Below are positions 49,817 through 61,762 of a stretch of 64,000 nucleotides of DNA, piece by piece. A program made the translations under genes and the position numbers. Source of the stretch: Heligmosomoides polygyrus polygyrus (taxonomy: Eukaryota; Nematoda; Chromadorea; Rhabditida; Heligmosomidae); NCBI GenBank assembly GCA_947396885.1, contig OX377205.1:22617407-22681406 (forward strand), written 5' to 3'. The notes under the pieces are model-generated. The model did no database searches. It was not told where the DNA came from and saw nothing but the letters and a program-made list of their open reading frames with translations. How positions within the stretch are numbered: the first letter of the stretch is position 1; every line of letters begins with the position of its first letter.

Positions 49817-51257
49817 TCTTGCAGTCAATGCTCTCGTCAAGAAGTTCATTTGAGCTCTTCCAAAGAGCATGTGTTATAAAGAGCCAGTGAGCAGCAATTT
49901 ATTTCGAGTAATTATTCAAGCCGTTATCAGAATAGGCGAGATGTCAAAAATCACGAGAACTCCATGTGCCATTGGAAAGCAGACACCGAACGGCCGTCAC
50001 CTCTTCTCGATCTTCCGATGCTGTCCCCTGTTGCCATCGCCAACCTACCAATGTGGTCCTTTGTCAGGAGCCAGAAAAGGCACTGAGGTGGACAGTTCGC
50101 TTACCGTTTCTGTCATGTAGAAGTAGACGATCGCACCGGTTAGCGTAGCAATCGAGGTGAACAGCAGAGCCATCGCAGATCTGCCGCCGCTCGGTGCTGG
50201 AGGCATGGCACAAATGAGGTCTACATGAGGTCTGCTTGCGGCTGAGGGCCAGATATCACCTCCGCTTCACTGATTCAACACACGGGCCGAGCTACATTCC
50301 TCGCATTACTTTGGCCGGCCTCCGCGTCCCCTTCTTCAGAGGAAACTGTGTGTAAAAAATCGAGGCGCTATGCGAGTTAGGTGAAGACACTTCTTCCTAA
50401 GCGCGGATTTCTTCAAGGTACAGGTAGGACTGTATTTTGTCCTTTTTCGGATTCCTCGGCGTAGTGGGCGCTAGTCGAAGGGAATTGCTAACACCATTAG
50501 ATCCAGATCGGAATGATGCATGGCATAGGAGCGCACAATTGGAGGTGAAGTACACCTTTTTCGAGCGGCTCACACGTGGGTTACGCCGGCATCCGCGTGG
50601 AGATTCAATCGGTCTCTTGTATGTCCACGGTGGCGCTACTGGCAGGCGGATTGTGGCGCAGTGGATGGTGGCGTTGCTTCGTGCGAAGGTGGTCAGTGGT
50701 TCGGTTCTCCTGGTTGAGATTTGAGGGATTCTGACATCTACAGAATTTAATCGTGTTTTGTGTGCATTTTCCCACCTGTATGCGCTTCTGCGACCCAGCT
50801 GCGGAGTTTCCCTCGACGAGCAGTTTCTACACGCGCAGCTTGGACAGACCACACCCCGGAGTCCCTTCTCTAGCCTAGATCTGCGCTCTTCGAGCCCAGC
50901 CGCCCACTTCCCGGACGCTCGAGCGCCCTTTGCGCGACAGCGCTGATACGTCATCTAAATGTGGTCATCCTTCCGTGACATTGGTGACAACTACTCTGAA
51001 GCCAGACACCCATTGCGCAACGCCGACGACTCGTCTTCTGAACCCCGACGCTTGTTGAAGACGTCACATGCACGTGTTCTAAACCGGGCCTCCCTTGCGC
51101 GACATCGCTGACACATTTTTTGACGCTCGCGACAGGACGTGGGTGACACCTCGTCTGAACCCGGATACCTGTCACTCGACGTCTACGAAAGGCCAGATGG
51201 GCACAGGAAAGGACGGACAGAGGCGGACAGACACAACCGCTAGCTCTTTTATATACA
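49817..51257. other. Intergenic; degraded repeat DNA
   Basis: The segment 50630-50920 resembles the arm of the 1-kb foldback and carries a tRNA-like module (TGGCGCAGTGGATGG ... GGTTCGGTTCTCC). No host gene was recognised. Confidence 0.4.
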
Positions 51258-51446
51258 TATTAGGTTGGTGGAAAAGTCTTGCGCCTGAATTTTTGAAAGT
51301 TTTCAAGATTTAACAGAAACTTCCAAGGACTCTTTGGTGCCACGTAGTTGTAGCACAAACATTCCAGAGTATTTCGCATACGTGGCGATTTGCTTTTGAG
51401 GGCATATAAATACTACGGTTGCAGTGAAGACTGACTGACTCCGAGA

Positions 51447-54291
51447 CAGGGTCAAGCGTGGGGTTCGATTTTTGCTGGAAATTTACGACCCCCCCCCTCT
51501 GAAGCGGAATTTGTACGACCCCCTCCCTCTCTCATCCACTGTTCTATTTCTTGTATTTCTTGATTTTTTCAAGGTTTCTTGTGCAGTTTGAACTCTTTAA
51601 TAGATTCTCCTTTTCAGCTGCGGCTTCGGCACTGAAGAGGACAATGAAACGAGTTCCCTGATCAATAATGTTTTCAAAACACAACAAAATTCTTTAAAAT
51701 TTTGAACGCTATTTTCGACACTTCAAAATAAAGATCTTCTGGTAGCAGTTTCCAATCATCACTGTTCAATTTATGGAGTTTTTTTTTCAGGACACCATGA
51801 ACACGGAACATTCTTCTACCAGCAAAAAACAAGATTCTCCGCAGCGATGACGGAACTGCGATGACGATATGCTTAGGATGGATCGTAAGAAAATTCCCGT
51901 TTTTCATGAAAAAAAATTTTTTAGCCGAAGCAGACCACCCATACGAATAAAATTTTGCCACAAAAACTTCCAAGTCATGATCAATGCACAGTGAAAAAAA
52001 TCATGATTTTCTGGATCGAACAGGATGAATCGACCTCAGGTCGACTTTGCACCAACGTCATCGGAGCATGAAACTAAACGTTTACAAAAAGGTTCATAAC
52101 TCGGTAAGTTTTTCGTATTTTGAAAATTATTCTAGCCTGTCAATAAGAAGATAAAACGCTATTTCTCACAGTGTAAAAATCGTTTTTCAGAAAAGGAGTC
52201 GTCAAGCGTGGCTGCTGGTTCGATTTTAGTGCGAAAAAATTGAAGTGGCTTCACAGAAATATTCATAACTTGACCAATTCTTCGAAGTTTCAAAATCCAG
52301 CTAGTTTTTCAAAAACTAGAGAAAGTGCACTTTCTTGCTATATAAGAATTACTGTCCAAAAATTCGGTCTTCATGCCCGGCAGGGGAGGTTCAATTTCGG
52401 TTCCATGTCGCAAAAATACGTACCGAAAATCGAACCACCCCCGCCCCGCATGAAGACCCCTTTCTTGGAAATCGGTTCTTATATGGTTAGAAAGCGTATT
52501 TGCTCTATTTTTTGACGAGTGAGCGGGATTTTTGATTTTCGGAAAAATAGCCGAGATATGATCAATTTTCGGAAGTCGTGAACTGGATCTCGGATCGACC
52601 CTTCACCGAAGTCATCGGAGTGATCTCACAAAAATGCTCATAACTCGGTAAGTTTTTCGAAATTCAAAAATTCCGCTAGCTTTTTGAGAAGTAGATAAAC
52701 AGCGCTTCTTTACGGTTACAAACACTTTTAGCAAAAAAGGGATCTTCATGCGGGGCGGGGGTGGTTCGATTTTCGGTTCGTATTTTTGCGACATGGAACC
52801 GAAATTGAACCTCCCCTGCCGGGCATGAAGACCGAATTTTTGGACAGTAATTCTTATATAGCAAGAAAGCGCTCTTTCTCTAGTTTTTTAAAGGCTAGCG
52901 GGATTTTGAAACTTCGAAGAATTGGTCAAGTTATGAATATTTTTGTGAAGCCACTTCAATTTTTTTCGCACAAAAATCGAACCAGCAGCCAAGCGTGACG
53001 ACTCCTTTTCTGGAAAACGATTTCTACACCATGAGAAAGGACGTTTTATCTACTTTATGAAAAACTTAAAGAATTTTCAAAACTCGAAAAACTTACCGAG
53101 TTATGAACCTTTTTGTGAACGTTCAATTTTATGCTCCGATGACGTTGGTGCAAAGTCGCCCAGAGGTCGATTCAACCTGTTTTATCCAGAAAATCACAAT
53201 TTTTTCACAGTGAATTGATCAGAACTTCCAGGTTCTTGTGGCTAATCCGTATGGGTGATCTGCTTCGGCTAAAAAATAATATTTTCATGAAAAATGAGAA
53301 TTTTGTATGCGATCCATCCTCGTCATATCTTCATCGCAGCGGAGAAGCATAGTTTTTACTGTATGTTAAGCACGACTTAAAATTTTATATGATACAGTTC
53401 CACTCTCTGTCGTCCTGTCCTTCAAAAGGCAGAAAAAAATTTTCCAGCGAGGAATCCATCCATATTTCAATTGCGATTGATCACGTCAGAGAACGCAGTA
53501 GCCGCATGTAAACTGCCGTAACACGGAGATTTTTTGGGGCTCCTGGAAAATTCATAAAGTTTTAGTAGATGTGTTTTCTATGCTTTAAAAGGCAGTTTCT
53601 GAAAGAAACATGTTCCATGTGATTAGTGTATCGATATCTTTTCGGTAAATCGAGACGTCTGATCATATAGAATATCGTTTCAGAGAAACATAGTTTTATC
53701 ACTGTGTGTCAAACGGGCTTAAAATTTTATAGGGTGCGATTTCATTTTCTGATGCTGCTTCCTGCAGGAGAGAAATTACTTTTCAAGCAAGTCCGTCCTT
53801 TGGTTGCCATTCCGTCATCGACTCGAAGAGCGCTTCAAAGATCTTGTAGGGAAAGCACTTAGGTCGTCATCAGTAATTAACACTTGAAATTCTATAGAAT
53901 GCAATTCTGGAAGTATATGTCGCTCATCAGGCAGAAAACTACCGTGTCCATGACGTCCTGGGAAAATCTGAAAAAATGAAAATCTCTCTTTGACTATAAA
54001 TCTGCAGAAAGGAAATCTTTATTTTTCACTGCACAGTAATCGGCATTAAATTTTTTTGATATTCAATCCTATTTTTTTAACTCCAGGAAACGCAAGTGCT
54101 TGTAAATCTCCGCATTGTCGTAGTCACACCTGGAAAAAACAACTTATTAATAGATGCAAACATCATCTAAAAACCTGAATTTGGAGAGAGTCCTCTGCCA
54201 AAACCGAGAGAGTACGACCCCCCCCCCCCTCCATTCGAGGCTACAGTACGACCCCCCCCCCTTCGATTCCCGAACCTCAAGCTTGTCCCTG
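51447..54291. mobile_element. hAT-like giant foldback inside the mariner
   Basis: The termini CAGGGTCAAGC and GCTTGTCCCTG are inverted, with the exact 8-bp duplication CTCCGAGA on both sides (51439-51446 and 54292-54299). CAGGG ends plus an 8-bp duplication are hAT hallmarks. The 2,845-bp element is largely an imperfect palindrome: 51790-52450 pairs with 52720-53350 around a centre near 52585. Tracts of TACGACCCCCCCC lie just inside both ends. There is no transposase, so it is non-autonomous. Confidence 0.75.
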
Positions 54292-54945
54292 CTCCGAGAC
54301 TCGGACAAGGCTTCGCGACTGACTATCGCTCAGTTTCTCCTCGTTCGTTTCCGTAATCAGGACTTTCTCAAGAATGTCATCACGGGAGATGAATCCTGGG
54401 TCTTCCTCCTTAACCATACTCGGAAGACCAGTGGCTCCCTCGAGGAGAACCACACCTCAAGGGGGACAACCACCAGAGGAAAGTAATGCTGTGCTGTTGA
54501 TGGGATTCTCGAGGAACGCTCTATCGTAAGCTTCCTGACGACGGCACCGCAGTAACAACGAGCATCTACGCTACACGGCTGCAGAAGCTGAGCGATGCCA
54601 TGTCGCGGAGACAGCGAGGGCGGTGGGATGTTTACCTTCTTCACGACAATGCTCGCCCCCCCCCCCACATTGCAAAGTCGTTTCGCCAGAAGTTGCAGGA
54701 GCTTAGGTGGCAGGTACTGCCCCACCCACCGTATTCGCCAGATCTTGCGCTATCGGACTATCACCTCTTTAGAGCTCTAAAGCAACACCTAAAGGATAGG
54801 TGCTTTAACCCCAACCGAACTGGAATCCGAGGTGGAGCACTTCTTCGAGTCACAGCTGGCTTCGTTCTGGATGGAAGGTTTTCATGATCTCCACGTCAGA
54901 TGGCAGAAGGTTGTAGATGTAAATGGCAACTACTTTGTAGATTAA
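54292..54945 (+). pseudogene. Mariner transposase remnant (catalytic half)
   Basis: From LRDSDKASRLTIAQFLL through NVITGDESWVF (first Asp), HDNARP (second Asp), PPYSPDLALSDYHLF (third Asp) and FNPTELESEVEHFF to the end DVNGNYFVD and TAA at 54943-54945. All three catalytic Asp positions are visible with the mariner 34-residue spacing approximately kept. A frameshift near 54480 and an expanded C tract after HDNAR (54657-54667) break the frame, and the N-terminal helix-turn-helix domain is absent. Confidence 0.85.
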
Positions 54946-55024
54946 AGTCGCAAACAGAAGAAAACAATAAAATTTTGAAGAAAAAAATCACGCTCTGGTG
55001 CAAGACTTTTTCACCAACCTAATA

Positions 55025-56325
55025 TAGTAAGGTAATAACTAGCGTATATAGGCAAATACAAACCAGCAATTCCTAGTGCACCCTTTTTCACGGCTGAAAT
55101 TGCCTGAAAGTGTATCTACACTTACACGGGCTACACGTGAAGAACTGCGTATGCCATACGCATTTGAAACTTAAAATAAAAAGGATAAGGACGGCGTTAT
55201 TCAATCTTCTTTGGGATGTGCCACGCATTCTACTTCTACGGGATGTCGTGGAGGCGTGTTGAATGCGTATTTGGCCATACAATGACTTGCGGTGGCCAGC
55301 CAATGTACAAGTCAGTGCTTTATCCTTCCCAGACAAGTCTGGTACCAATTCACCGGCCCCGGAGGGATGGAAGGCTTGGTTGGCCTGGGCGGGAAATCCG
55401 AAATAGGAACCTGGTATCGGGTGCACGCGACAGTTAGCGCCTTCTTCGACTGTGATCCACACGCCCATTTGAAACTTAATTCCTAGAAACACTCAAAGAA
55501 GAAAGACATATACTAGCTATGACTTTTCATAACGCTTACTTAGGTTGCGGTCATGGCACTATACGTTTGTACGTCATGCAGAAGGTACTAGTTCCAGAGT
55601 GAACCTAGACCAATGATAGAGTGCGGAGCGTTCGCAGAGCATTTCCCTTAGATATTGCTATTGCTTATTTGCAACCAGCACACAGACATCAGCTGCTAAA
55701 CCTGCTCCAACTTATCGATGACTTTGTGCAGCGCGACAGGAGGTGCACCCGCCCCCTGCTGGGGGGCGTGGCGTCAGGAGGTACACTGCTGTTCTGCGGA
55801 TCGGAAACTTTTGTTTCGCGTGTCAAAGGTTTCGTAAGGCGGCCGCTAGACTCTCGGTAAAGCCTAGGGGGTTGGGGGTGGGTGAACAAGGAGGATGAGA
55901 GGAAGCTGGCACGCCCCCCCCCCCCCCCAGCAGGGGGCGTGTGTACTTCCTGACCGTCCCCCATCACTTTGAGGACATTGATCTTCATTTTTTGGCGCAA
56001 TGTGTGTTAGGGGGGGGGTGCACGGCTGTGACGACGAGACGACGATTTTTCTTTCTTATTTTCCTTACTGTAGTTTCATACTCCAACAGAATCCTAGAAT
56101 TTGATGAGCGTCTACCGGCTAACACCATTCAAATTACAGAAAATTTCTCGGATTTCATGGGGAGAGACCCATGTGACCCCCCCCCCCCCTTTTTTCTAAG
56201 TTTGAACATAGTTTTGAGCACAGGTGGTTCACCAAATAAATTTTTAAAAATATTCTTCAACCGCATCTTATTATGAAATCGGAGATTATATCACGGATCG
56301 CGAATAAAAATAATGGAGAAATAAT
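55025..56325. other. Intergenic repeats
   Basis: Apart from the SINE at 55183-55467, it contains G/C homopolymers at 55913-55928, 56012-56020 and 56178-56189, and an inverted pair GTCAGGAGGTACAC (55775) / GTGTACTTCCTGAC (55941) bounding about 180 bp. No gene recognised. Confidence 0.4.
55183..55467 (-). repeat. tRNA-derived SINE, - copy, near full length
   Basis: Runs from AAGGATAAGGACGGCGTTATTC to GACTGTGATCCACACGCCC, the only SINE of this family found right of the transporter gene. Confidence 0.85.
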
Positions 56326-56333
56326 GGATAATC

Positions 56334-56795
56334 GGCACTAGTTAAAACTTCCGACTCCACCGACCCGATTTCGGTCGAAAATTTTTTTCGCTGAAACTTC
56401 GTCTAGGGGGTTATTTGGGGTGCTGATCACGAATCTCACATTCGTTTTTCGTTTTACGCTGGAGCACGATAGCTTACGGAAGGTACGGGTGACTAAGGTA
56501 ATGCTTACCGCTTTCGTCCAAACTCCCGCATAAGGCAAACAACGAATGTCAGATTCGTTATCAGCACCCCAAATAACCTCCCTAGGCGAAGTTTGGGCAA
56601 AATCGGTGGTTATGACCCCAGCAGCCTAAGTTACCTGTAGCTACCGTAACCTACCGTAGTCGGCCGCAATTTCAAAAACGGATGTCAGATTCGTGACAAG
56701 CACCCCAAATAACCCCCTCTCTAGACGAAGTTTCAGAGAAAATTTTTTTTTCGACTGAAGTCGTGTCGCTGGAGTCGGAATTTTTAACTAGTGCC
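56334..56795. mobile_element. Palindromic element with 8-bp target duplication
   Basis: The termini GGCACTAGTTAAAA and TTTTTAACTAGTGCC are inverted and flanked by GGATAATC on both sides (56326-56333, 56796-56803). The interior has repeated GTTATTTGGGGTGCTGAT / ATCAGCACCCCAAATAAC words in both orientations. 462 bp, non-coding. Confidence 0.75.
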
Positions 56796-56803
56796 GGATA
56801 ATC

Positions 56804-58629
56804 AATAATGAGGAGTGAACGTATGATTCATCGATGATGGTGTATAAGTCAGAGTCCACAGCGGAAAAAAAGCAACGAATCTAAAAAACGAAATGAAACC
56901 GCCATGTCAACTGCCTCAGGCGTGCCTGAGGCACGTCTTCGTATGACAGTCAGGTAGTCGACGAGCACTCGTCTGGGTCAAGAGACGCGTAAGGACATAA
57001 CATACCAACGGGTAATGTGCTGATTCAGAGGATTTGTTGAATAGTGTAAGCTGATGGAGACTAGAAGTGGATCCATGGGCACTAAAACCAAATCGGAATA
57101 GATTTTGAGCGCGAAACTTGGTTGGAGCATGGTTTCCCTCGCGCGACCGTTTAAAACTGAGGCACGGATATTTCCATTTGACAACTCTGAGAGCACTGAA
57201 ACTGCTTATAAGGTCGGAGCGCAGGTGCGTTTCTAGTTATATCAGGAATTGGCTAGCTTACTTGTTGAAGCGATTGAGCACACAGGTGCTGCAAAATCTC
57301 TTATTTCGTTCTACGCAAACCGATGTTTAGGGGTGCTCTACAAGGTGTCCCCCTCCGAGCGCGTTTGCGACGGTACAAGATTGCCTGCCGTTTATTTCAT
57401 TCCTAGACAACTCTGGCGACAGCTCTGTGACGTGCTGATTTCGTACACCTGAGAGAATAGTATGGTAGGCACTTGGCCTCGAAAGAGTGTCGTTCACAGC
57501 TAACGGATTCAAACTGTAAGGGAGGAGGAGGAATCAGTGTGATGAGTCCCGCTTCACCATGAAAGTCCCCCTGTTTTGTCCTTCTCCTTGCTGGCCGTTT
57601 CTTTCGAAACTTTGCTGCCCCTCGTCCTTCTCTGTTTCAGGCACGGACTTACGGAGGAAGGACCTATATCAGCAAAGGACTTACGAGGACTGTCCCGGAC
57701 GGTCGATAGACGCGCGGCAGCAGCCAGGGACCCGGCCAGTCTCTTCGCCGCCGTGCTTCTGCTCCTTCCATCAACCACGCCAGCATTTGTCCCCACTCCT
57801 GTGCCCAGTGATCTCCTGTTATGTGTTGACGGCATGTTTTGCGTTAACCCGTGTTATGTTCCGGATCGTTGTTCCGTGCTCAGTGGAATATCGCAGCTAA
57901 ACATGCGAAATGAATTGATTTTGGATCATGACTAGAGGCTGAGGTAGCAAGACTATTCCTAACTGTATAAGCTGCCACAGGGAGGTCATTTTGTTTGTCG
58001 ACTTTGTTCTTTAAAGCAAAAGCTTATACGGGCGACGTGAGAGCTCTGGTAGTAACGAAAATTTGCAGGAACGCTCTCTGATGGCGTGAACAAGCGATAG
58101 AGATATTGACGAACACCAAAGCAGAAGTCCGTCTTATTGCTAACGAAAACTTTTCGTTTAGCATTTTTTGCCAGGTGTTGACTTCCCTTTGCATTTTCGT
58201 CCTGGATTTTTGCGGATACAGGTCTCCATGGCTTTGTTTAAATCGACGCTCTGTAACGAACGACGCTTTCAGCGGGCAAAGTTATCGTCTTACCAGGATA
58301 CTATCTCAACGTTAGGTCGGAACGGTGCAAGTGTTGTACATAGGCAGAACCGCCTCTTCCTGGGAAGTAACAAACTGCATGTATCTCGACCCCAATACAA
58401 CTCTGCGCAGAGTTAGGGGCGACGGAAGTCTCGTTTTGGCGCCCTGTTGATTCACGTGCTCCACAGCTGACGGGCGCGCGCGGGATGAGGGCTCGTGTCG
58501 CGGCTCAGCGCAGTGCACAGGTAGCGTAGTAGGGGAGCGCTCGGGCTCGTGAGCGAGGGGTCGAGGGTTTGGACCCCGCAGACTGCGTTTGTTAGGCACT
58601 CTTGCAAAATACATGTTTATCATATAGGT
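56804..58629. other. Intergenic; two exon-like open stretches, unassigned
   Basis: At 57249-57340 a frame preceded by an acceptor-like TATATCAG reads ELASLLVEAIEHTGAAKSL. At 57640-57935 a frame after CTGTTTCAG runs open for about 98 codons to a stop. I recognise neither family and see no chain of compatible exons. A tRNA-like module lies at 58523-58582. Confidence 0.3.
58523..58582 (+). repeat. tRNA-like module (A and B box words)
   Basis: TAGCGTAGTAGGGGAGCGCTC and GAGGGTTTGGACCCCGC sit at about the tRNA spacing. The pairing needed for an intact tRNA is not convincing, so it is noted as a tRNA-derived relic. Confidence 0.35.
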
Positions 58630-58640
58630 AATCCACCTAA

Positions 58641-60777
58641 CCGTACTCCTTTCCCGATAGGAATTTTAAGCTTTCGATCGAACAGCTGGATGGTAGTCGA
58701 TGTGTTCGAGAAGCATTCGTCGAGAAGTCGGATGTAGAGCGATGGTATACCAGCGTGCACAAGTGCGTTCAAAACGGCGTTGATTTCCACAGAGTCGAAG
58801 CTTTCCGGTAACCCACGAAGACAAGGACAAGTGGGAGGTGGTATTCGCGGCTCCTCTCGATGAGCTGTGAGACAGTCTGAATATGGTCCATGCAGGAGAA
58901 ATCCTTGCGAAACACTGCTTGCTCCACTGGCTGATATTCATCCAAGCAACGCTCCATGCGGTTAAGCAGTATCTTGGTGAAGATCTTGTACACAACCGAG
59001 AGAAGACTGATGGGTCGATAGTTGTTGACATCCTCCTGCTGATCTTTTTTGAGGACTAAAACTGTTTTCGACTCCTGTCATGAGCCCGGAATTTTACCAA
59101 GTCGAAGGTAGTGGTTGAAGTGCTTGGCAAGAAGTGAGCAGAGAGCACTGCCAGCCGCACGAAGGAGATCAGCAGAAATGCCGTCCGGTCCAGGAGCAGT
59201 GCTCGGCTTCATCCTTCTGATGGCATGAGCAACTTGTGATTCCAGAATGGGAGGTACTTCCACAGCTGGTGGCATCAAGCATTTCGGGACAGTGATGGAA
59301 GAGCGGAAGATATCTGTGTAGAATTCTTGAACGATGGCCTCCATCGCTCTTCGAGACGTTTGCGTTGTTCCATCCTTATCCACAAGGGCTGACATTATTG
59401 CCTTCTGATCCCAGAGATCTCGTTTGCAGCGCTTTATGCTTGAACCTTTCCCAGCGGCTTCTAACCGCTTCAATCTTCTGTAGGCTTGAATGGACTCCTT
59501 CACTGCAATTCGACACGCCTTCGAGATGGTGACTTTTTCCAGATGGGAAGCATTAGGATCCAGTTTAACAGCTCTTCTTTGCTCCAAGAGTTTAATCGCA
59601 TTTGCGTTGAGTCTTGAAGCAGACGGTGATGTGGATCCGCAAGAGCTGCTAGCACATTTCAACAGTCCTTTGGAGAGAAGATCGTAGTCTTCCGATGGAT
59701 CTTCAAGAAGATTCCAATCATACGACTTCATTGCATATTCCAACTCCTCAGACTTGAATGTGGGGATCCTCACCGGTGCCGGTTTATGAGTGTCACGCTT
59801 GAACATCCTCTTTTTGAGAGTCAGCTTTGCACGGACAAGACGGTGATCCGAGCCGGTGTCAAATGAAGGCAGCACGGAGACGTCGAACAGACTCCAGCGT
59901 CTGTTTGTAAGAACATGGTCGATCTCCGAACGTGTTTCTCCATTTGGGCTTTCCCAGGTCCATCGTCGGTTTGAAGGCTACTTAAACATAGAATTTCCAT
60001 AGTAGAGACGGCACGCGGATAGGAATTCTATCAGGCGCTCTCCGTTTTCGTTCCTTGAGGAAGTTCCATGTGGTCCTAGCCTCCATTCGTCGTGATCATT
60101 CGTACCGACGATAGCGTTAAAGTCACCAACGACAACTTTGTAGTAGCTCTTCTCGTCGTTGACAGTCCTTTCGAACAGCCTGTAGAATTCCTCCTTTTCT
60201 TCATCTGTGGCGCAGATGTTGGAGCATATCCATTTATGATGGAGATGGTTCCTTGATCTTTGGTTTGTAGACGAAGAACAGCTACTCGCGGACTGATGAT
60301 CTTGTAAGAGTCTACAAGGTGGTGCACTGTCGAATTGACGAGTAATCCAACTCCGCCAATATTCTTTCTGTCCACCTTTGCTCCGATAATAAGAAGCTCG
60401 TTGTGGTCGGTCCTTCTTATGGTTTCCGCTCTGCCTTTCGTTTCCTGCATTGCGATAACGTCGTAATTGATGTTGCGGCTTCTGTAAAGCAGTGTCCGAA
60501 GATCCTGCTCAGATGCGATCGAACGACAGCCATAAGTGAATAGGCAGTTTCCCTGTCGTTGTGGGAGGGAGTTTCCGGTAGTCCGATTCCAATAACGTCC
60601 TGATAGTTTAACTCCGAGATTAGATGGCCCCTCGCCGGAGGTGGATGCAACCGACGTCGTAGAAGTCCCCCTCCGGCGCGCGGAGGACTGGGGCGCGGGT
60701 TTAGTTGTTTGAGCCATAGCGGTGGTCTGGTTACTCACATGTTCCTGGCCAGGGATACAGGAGAGCCGCCCATACAC
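58641..60777 (-). pseudogene. RTE endonuclease and N-terminal reverse transcriptase (inverted segment)
   Basis: From MAQTTKPAPQ near 60717, the frame continues with the apurinic-like endonuclease: LFTYGCRSIASEQDL, YDVIAMQETKGR, NIGGVGLLVNS, INGYAPT, VVVGDFNAIVG (after a frameshift near 60200), and TGSDHRLVRAKL. The linker and RT follow: MKPSTAPGPDGISADLL, LVLKKDQQEDVNNYRPISLLS, YKIFTKILLNRM and IPIGKGVR. The frame is broken by a frameshift near 60200, a stop in the endonuclease near 59983, TGA in place of Trp near 59080, and a frameshift near 58810. The copy is dead but only lightly decayed. Confidence 0.85.
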
Positions 60778-60859
60778 GACAAAGCGTCGCGTACTGCGTG
60801 ACCGTTTGTGCCGTTAGCCATCACCAAGTGATGTTCACCCCTTCACCGCGATGAGGTGG

Positions 60860-60922
60860 CACATGAAGGGGGCTGTGAATAGCTTGGGAGACACGATTTC
60901 TCCCAAGCTATTCACAGCGGCA
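60860..60922. repeat. Snap-back palindrome at the LINE inversion junction
   Basis: GCTGTGAATAGCTTGGGAGA pairs with TCTCCCAAGCTATTCACAGC around a short CACGATT spacer. The right half is native RT coding sequence (SPKLFTA); the left half is its inverse and belongs to no RTE region. Confidence 0.8.
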
Positions 60923-61762
60923 CTCCAGAACGCCATGAAAGACTTGAACTGGGACGATAAAGGCTACCTTGTCGACGGTAAACGGATCAGCAACCTTCGC
61001 TTCGCCGACGATATTGTTCTCATCTCTACCAGCACGGCAGATGTCGAGGAAATGCTGAACGAGCTCAATGTGACAGGTATGAAGATTGGATTGGACATGA
61101 ATATGTCCAAAACGCAGTTTATGGTCAACCAGTGGTGTGACACGGAACTCGTAAGGTTAAATGGAGTCGCTCTACAACAGGTCGACTCCTACGTCTATCT
61201 GGGAAGAGAGCTGAACATGGATAACGACCTCGCTCCTGAAATCGCCCGCAGGAGACGCGCAGCATGGGCAGCCTTCAGTTCGATTCGCGAAGTCACCGAT
61301 CAGGTCAAGGATCCCGGCCTCAGGGCCTCGATATTCAACGCCTCTGTACTGCCTGCGATGTGTTACGCGACGGAAACCTGGCCCGACAACAAGACAATCG
61401 CCAGAGCGATGCAAACTACGCATCGTGCACTGGAGAGATGTCTTCTAAGGACAAGCCTTCGTCAGCAATGGCAAGAAGGCCTACGAAGCTCGGAGCTACG
61501 GGAGAAGTCGCAATTAGCAGACCCGCTGCAGTGCATGAAGAAGTCCAAATATCGCTGGGCCGGACACCTGCTTCGACGAAAGGACGATAGATGGAGTCTC
61601 CGTGTCACAGAGTGGCTCCCGAGAGACCATAAGAGACCACTGGGACGACCGCCAACGCGATGGGCAGACTCATTCTCAAGATCTTTCAGAGAGCGGAGTC
61701 TGCCTCACTGGATGCAAGCAGCCAGAGATCGAGCGGTCTGGAAGAGTTGTGGTCCCCGCTGA
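60881..61762 (+). pseudogene. RTE reverse transcriptase C-terminal part (forward segment)
   Basis: Encodes GDTISPKLFTAALQNAM, the catalytic FADD motif in ISNLRFADDIVLIS, NMSKTQFMV, YVYLGRELN, and the C-terminal domain with AGHLLRRKDDRW, GRPPTRWADSF and W...ARDRAVWKS before TGA at 61760-61762. The frame is open throughout, unlike the inverted segment. The upstream ATG frame from 60851 is fortuitous, because the first 30 or so bases before GDTIS are junction sequence. Confidence 0.85.

Larger units (their letters stand above)
51260..55022 (+). mobile_element. Mariner element with TA duplication, split by a foldback insertion
   Basis: The left end TTAGGTTGGTGGAAAAGTCT and right end (inverted) TTAGGTTGGTGAAAAAGTCT are flanked by TA at 51258-51259 and 55023-55024. 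Removing the 51447-54291 insertion and one 8-bp duplication leaves about 0.91 kb, shorter than the usual 1.3 kb, because the N-terminal DNA-binding part of the transposase had already been lost. An ATATAAATACTA promoter-like word lies at about 51404. The right part carries the transposase remnant. Confidence 0.85.

Noticed and set aside
58523..58582. Functional tRNA gene
   Set aside because: A- and B-box-like words are present, but I cannot pair a convincing acceptor stem and anticodon arm. Retained only as a tRNA-like relic.
60851..60880. ATG at 60851 as the start of an independent 303-codon protein
   Set aside because: The first 10 or so codons are LINE 5' UTR and snap-back junction sequence. 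The real RT frame would enter from GKGVR(Q) upstream, which is now inverted.
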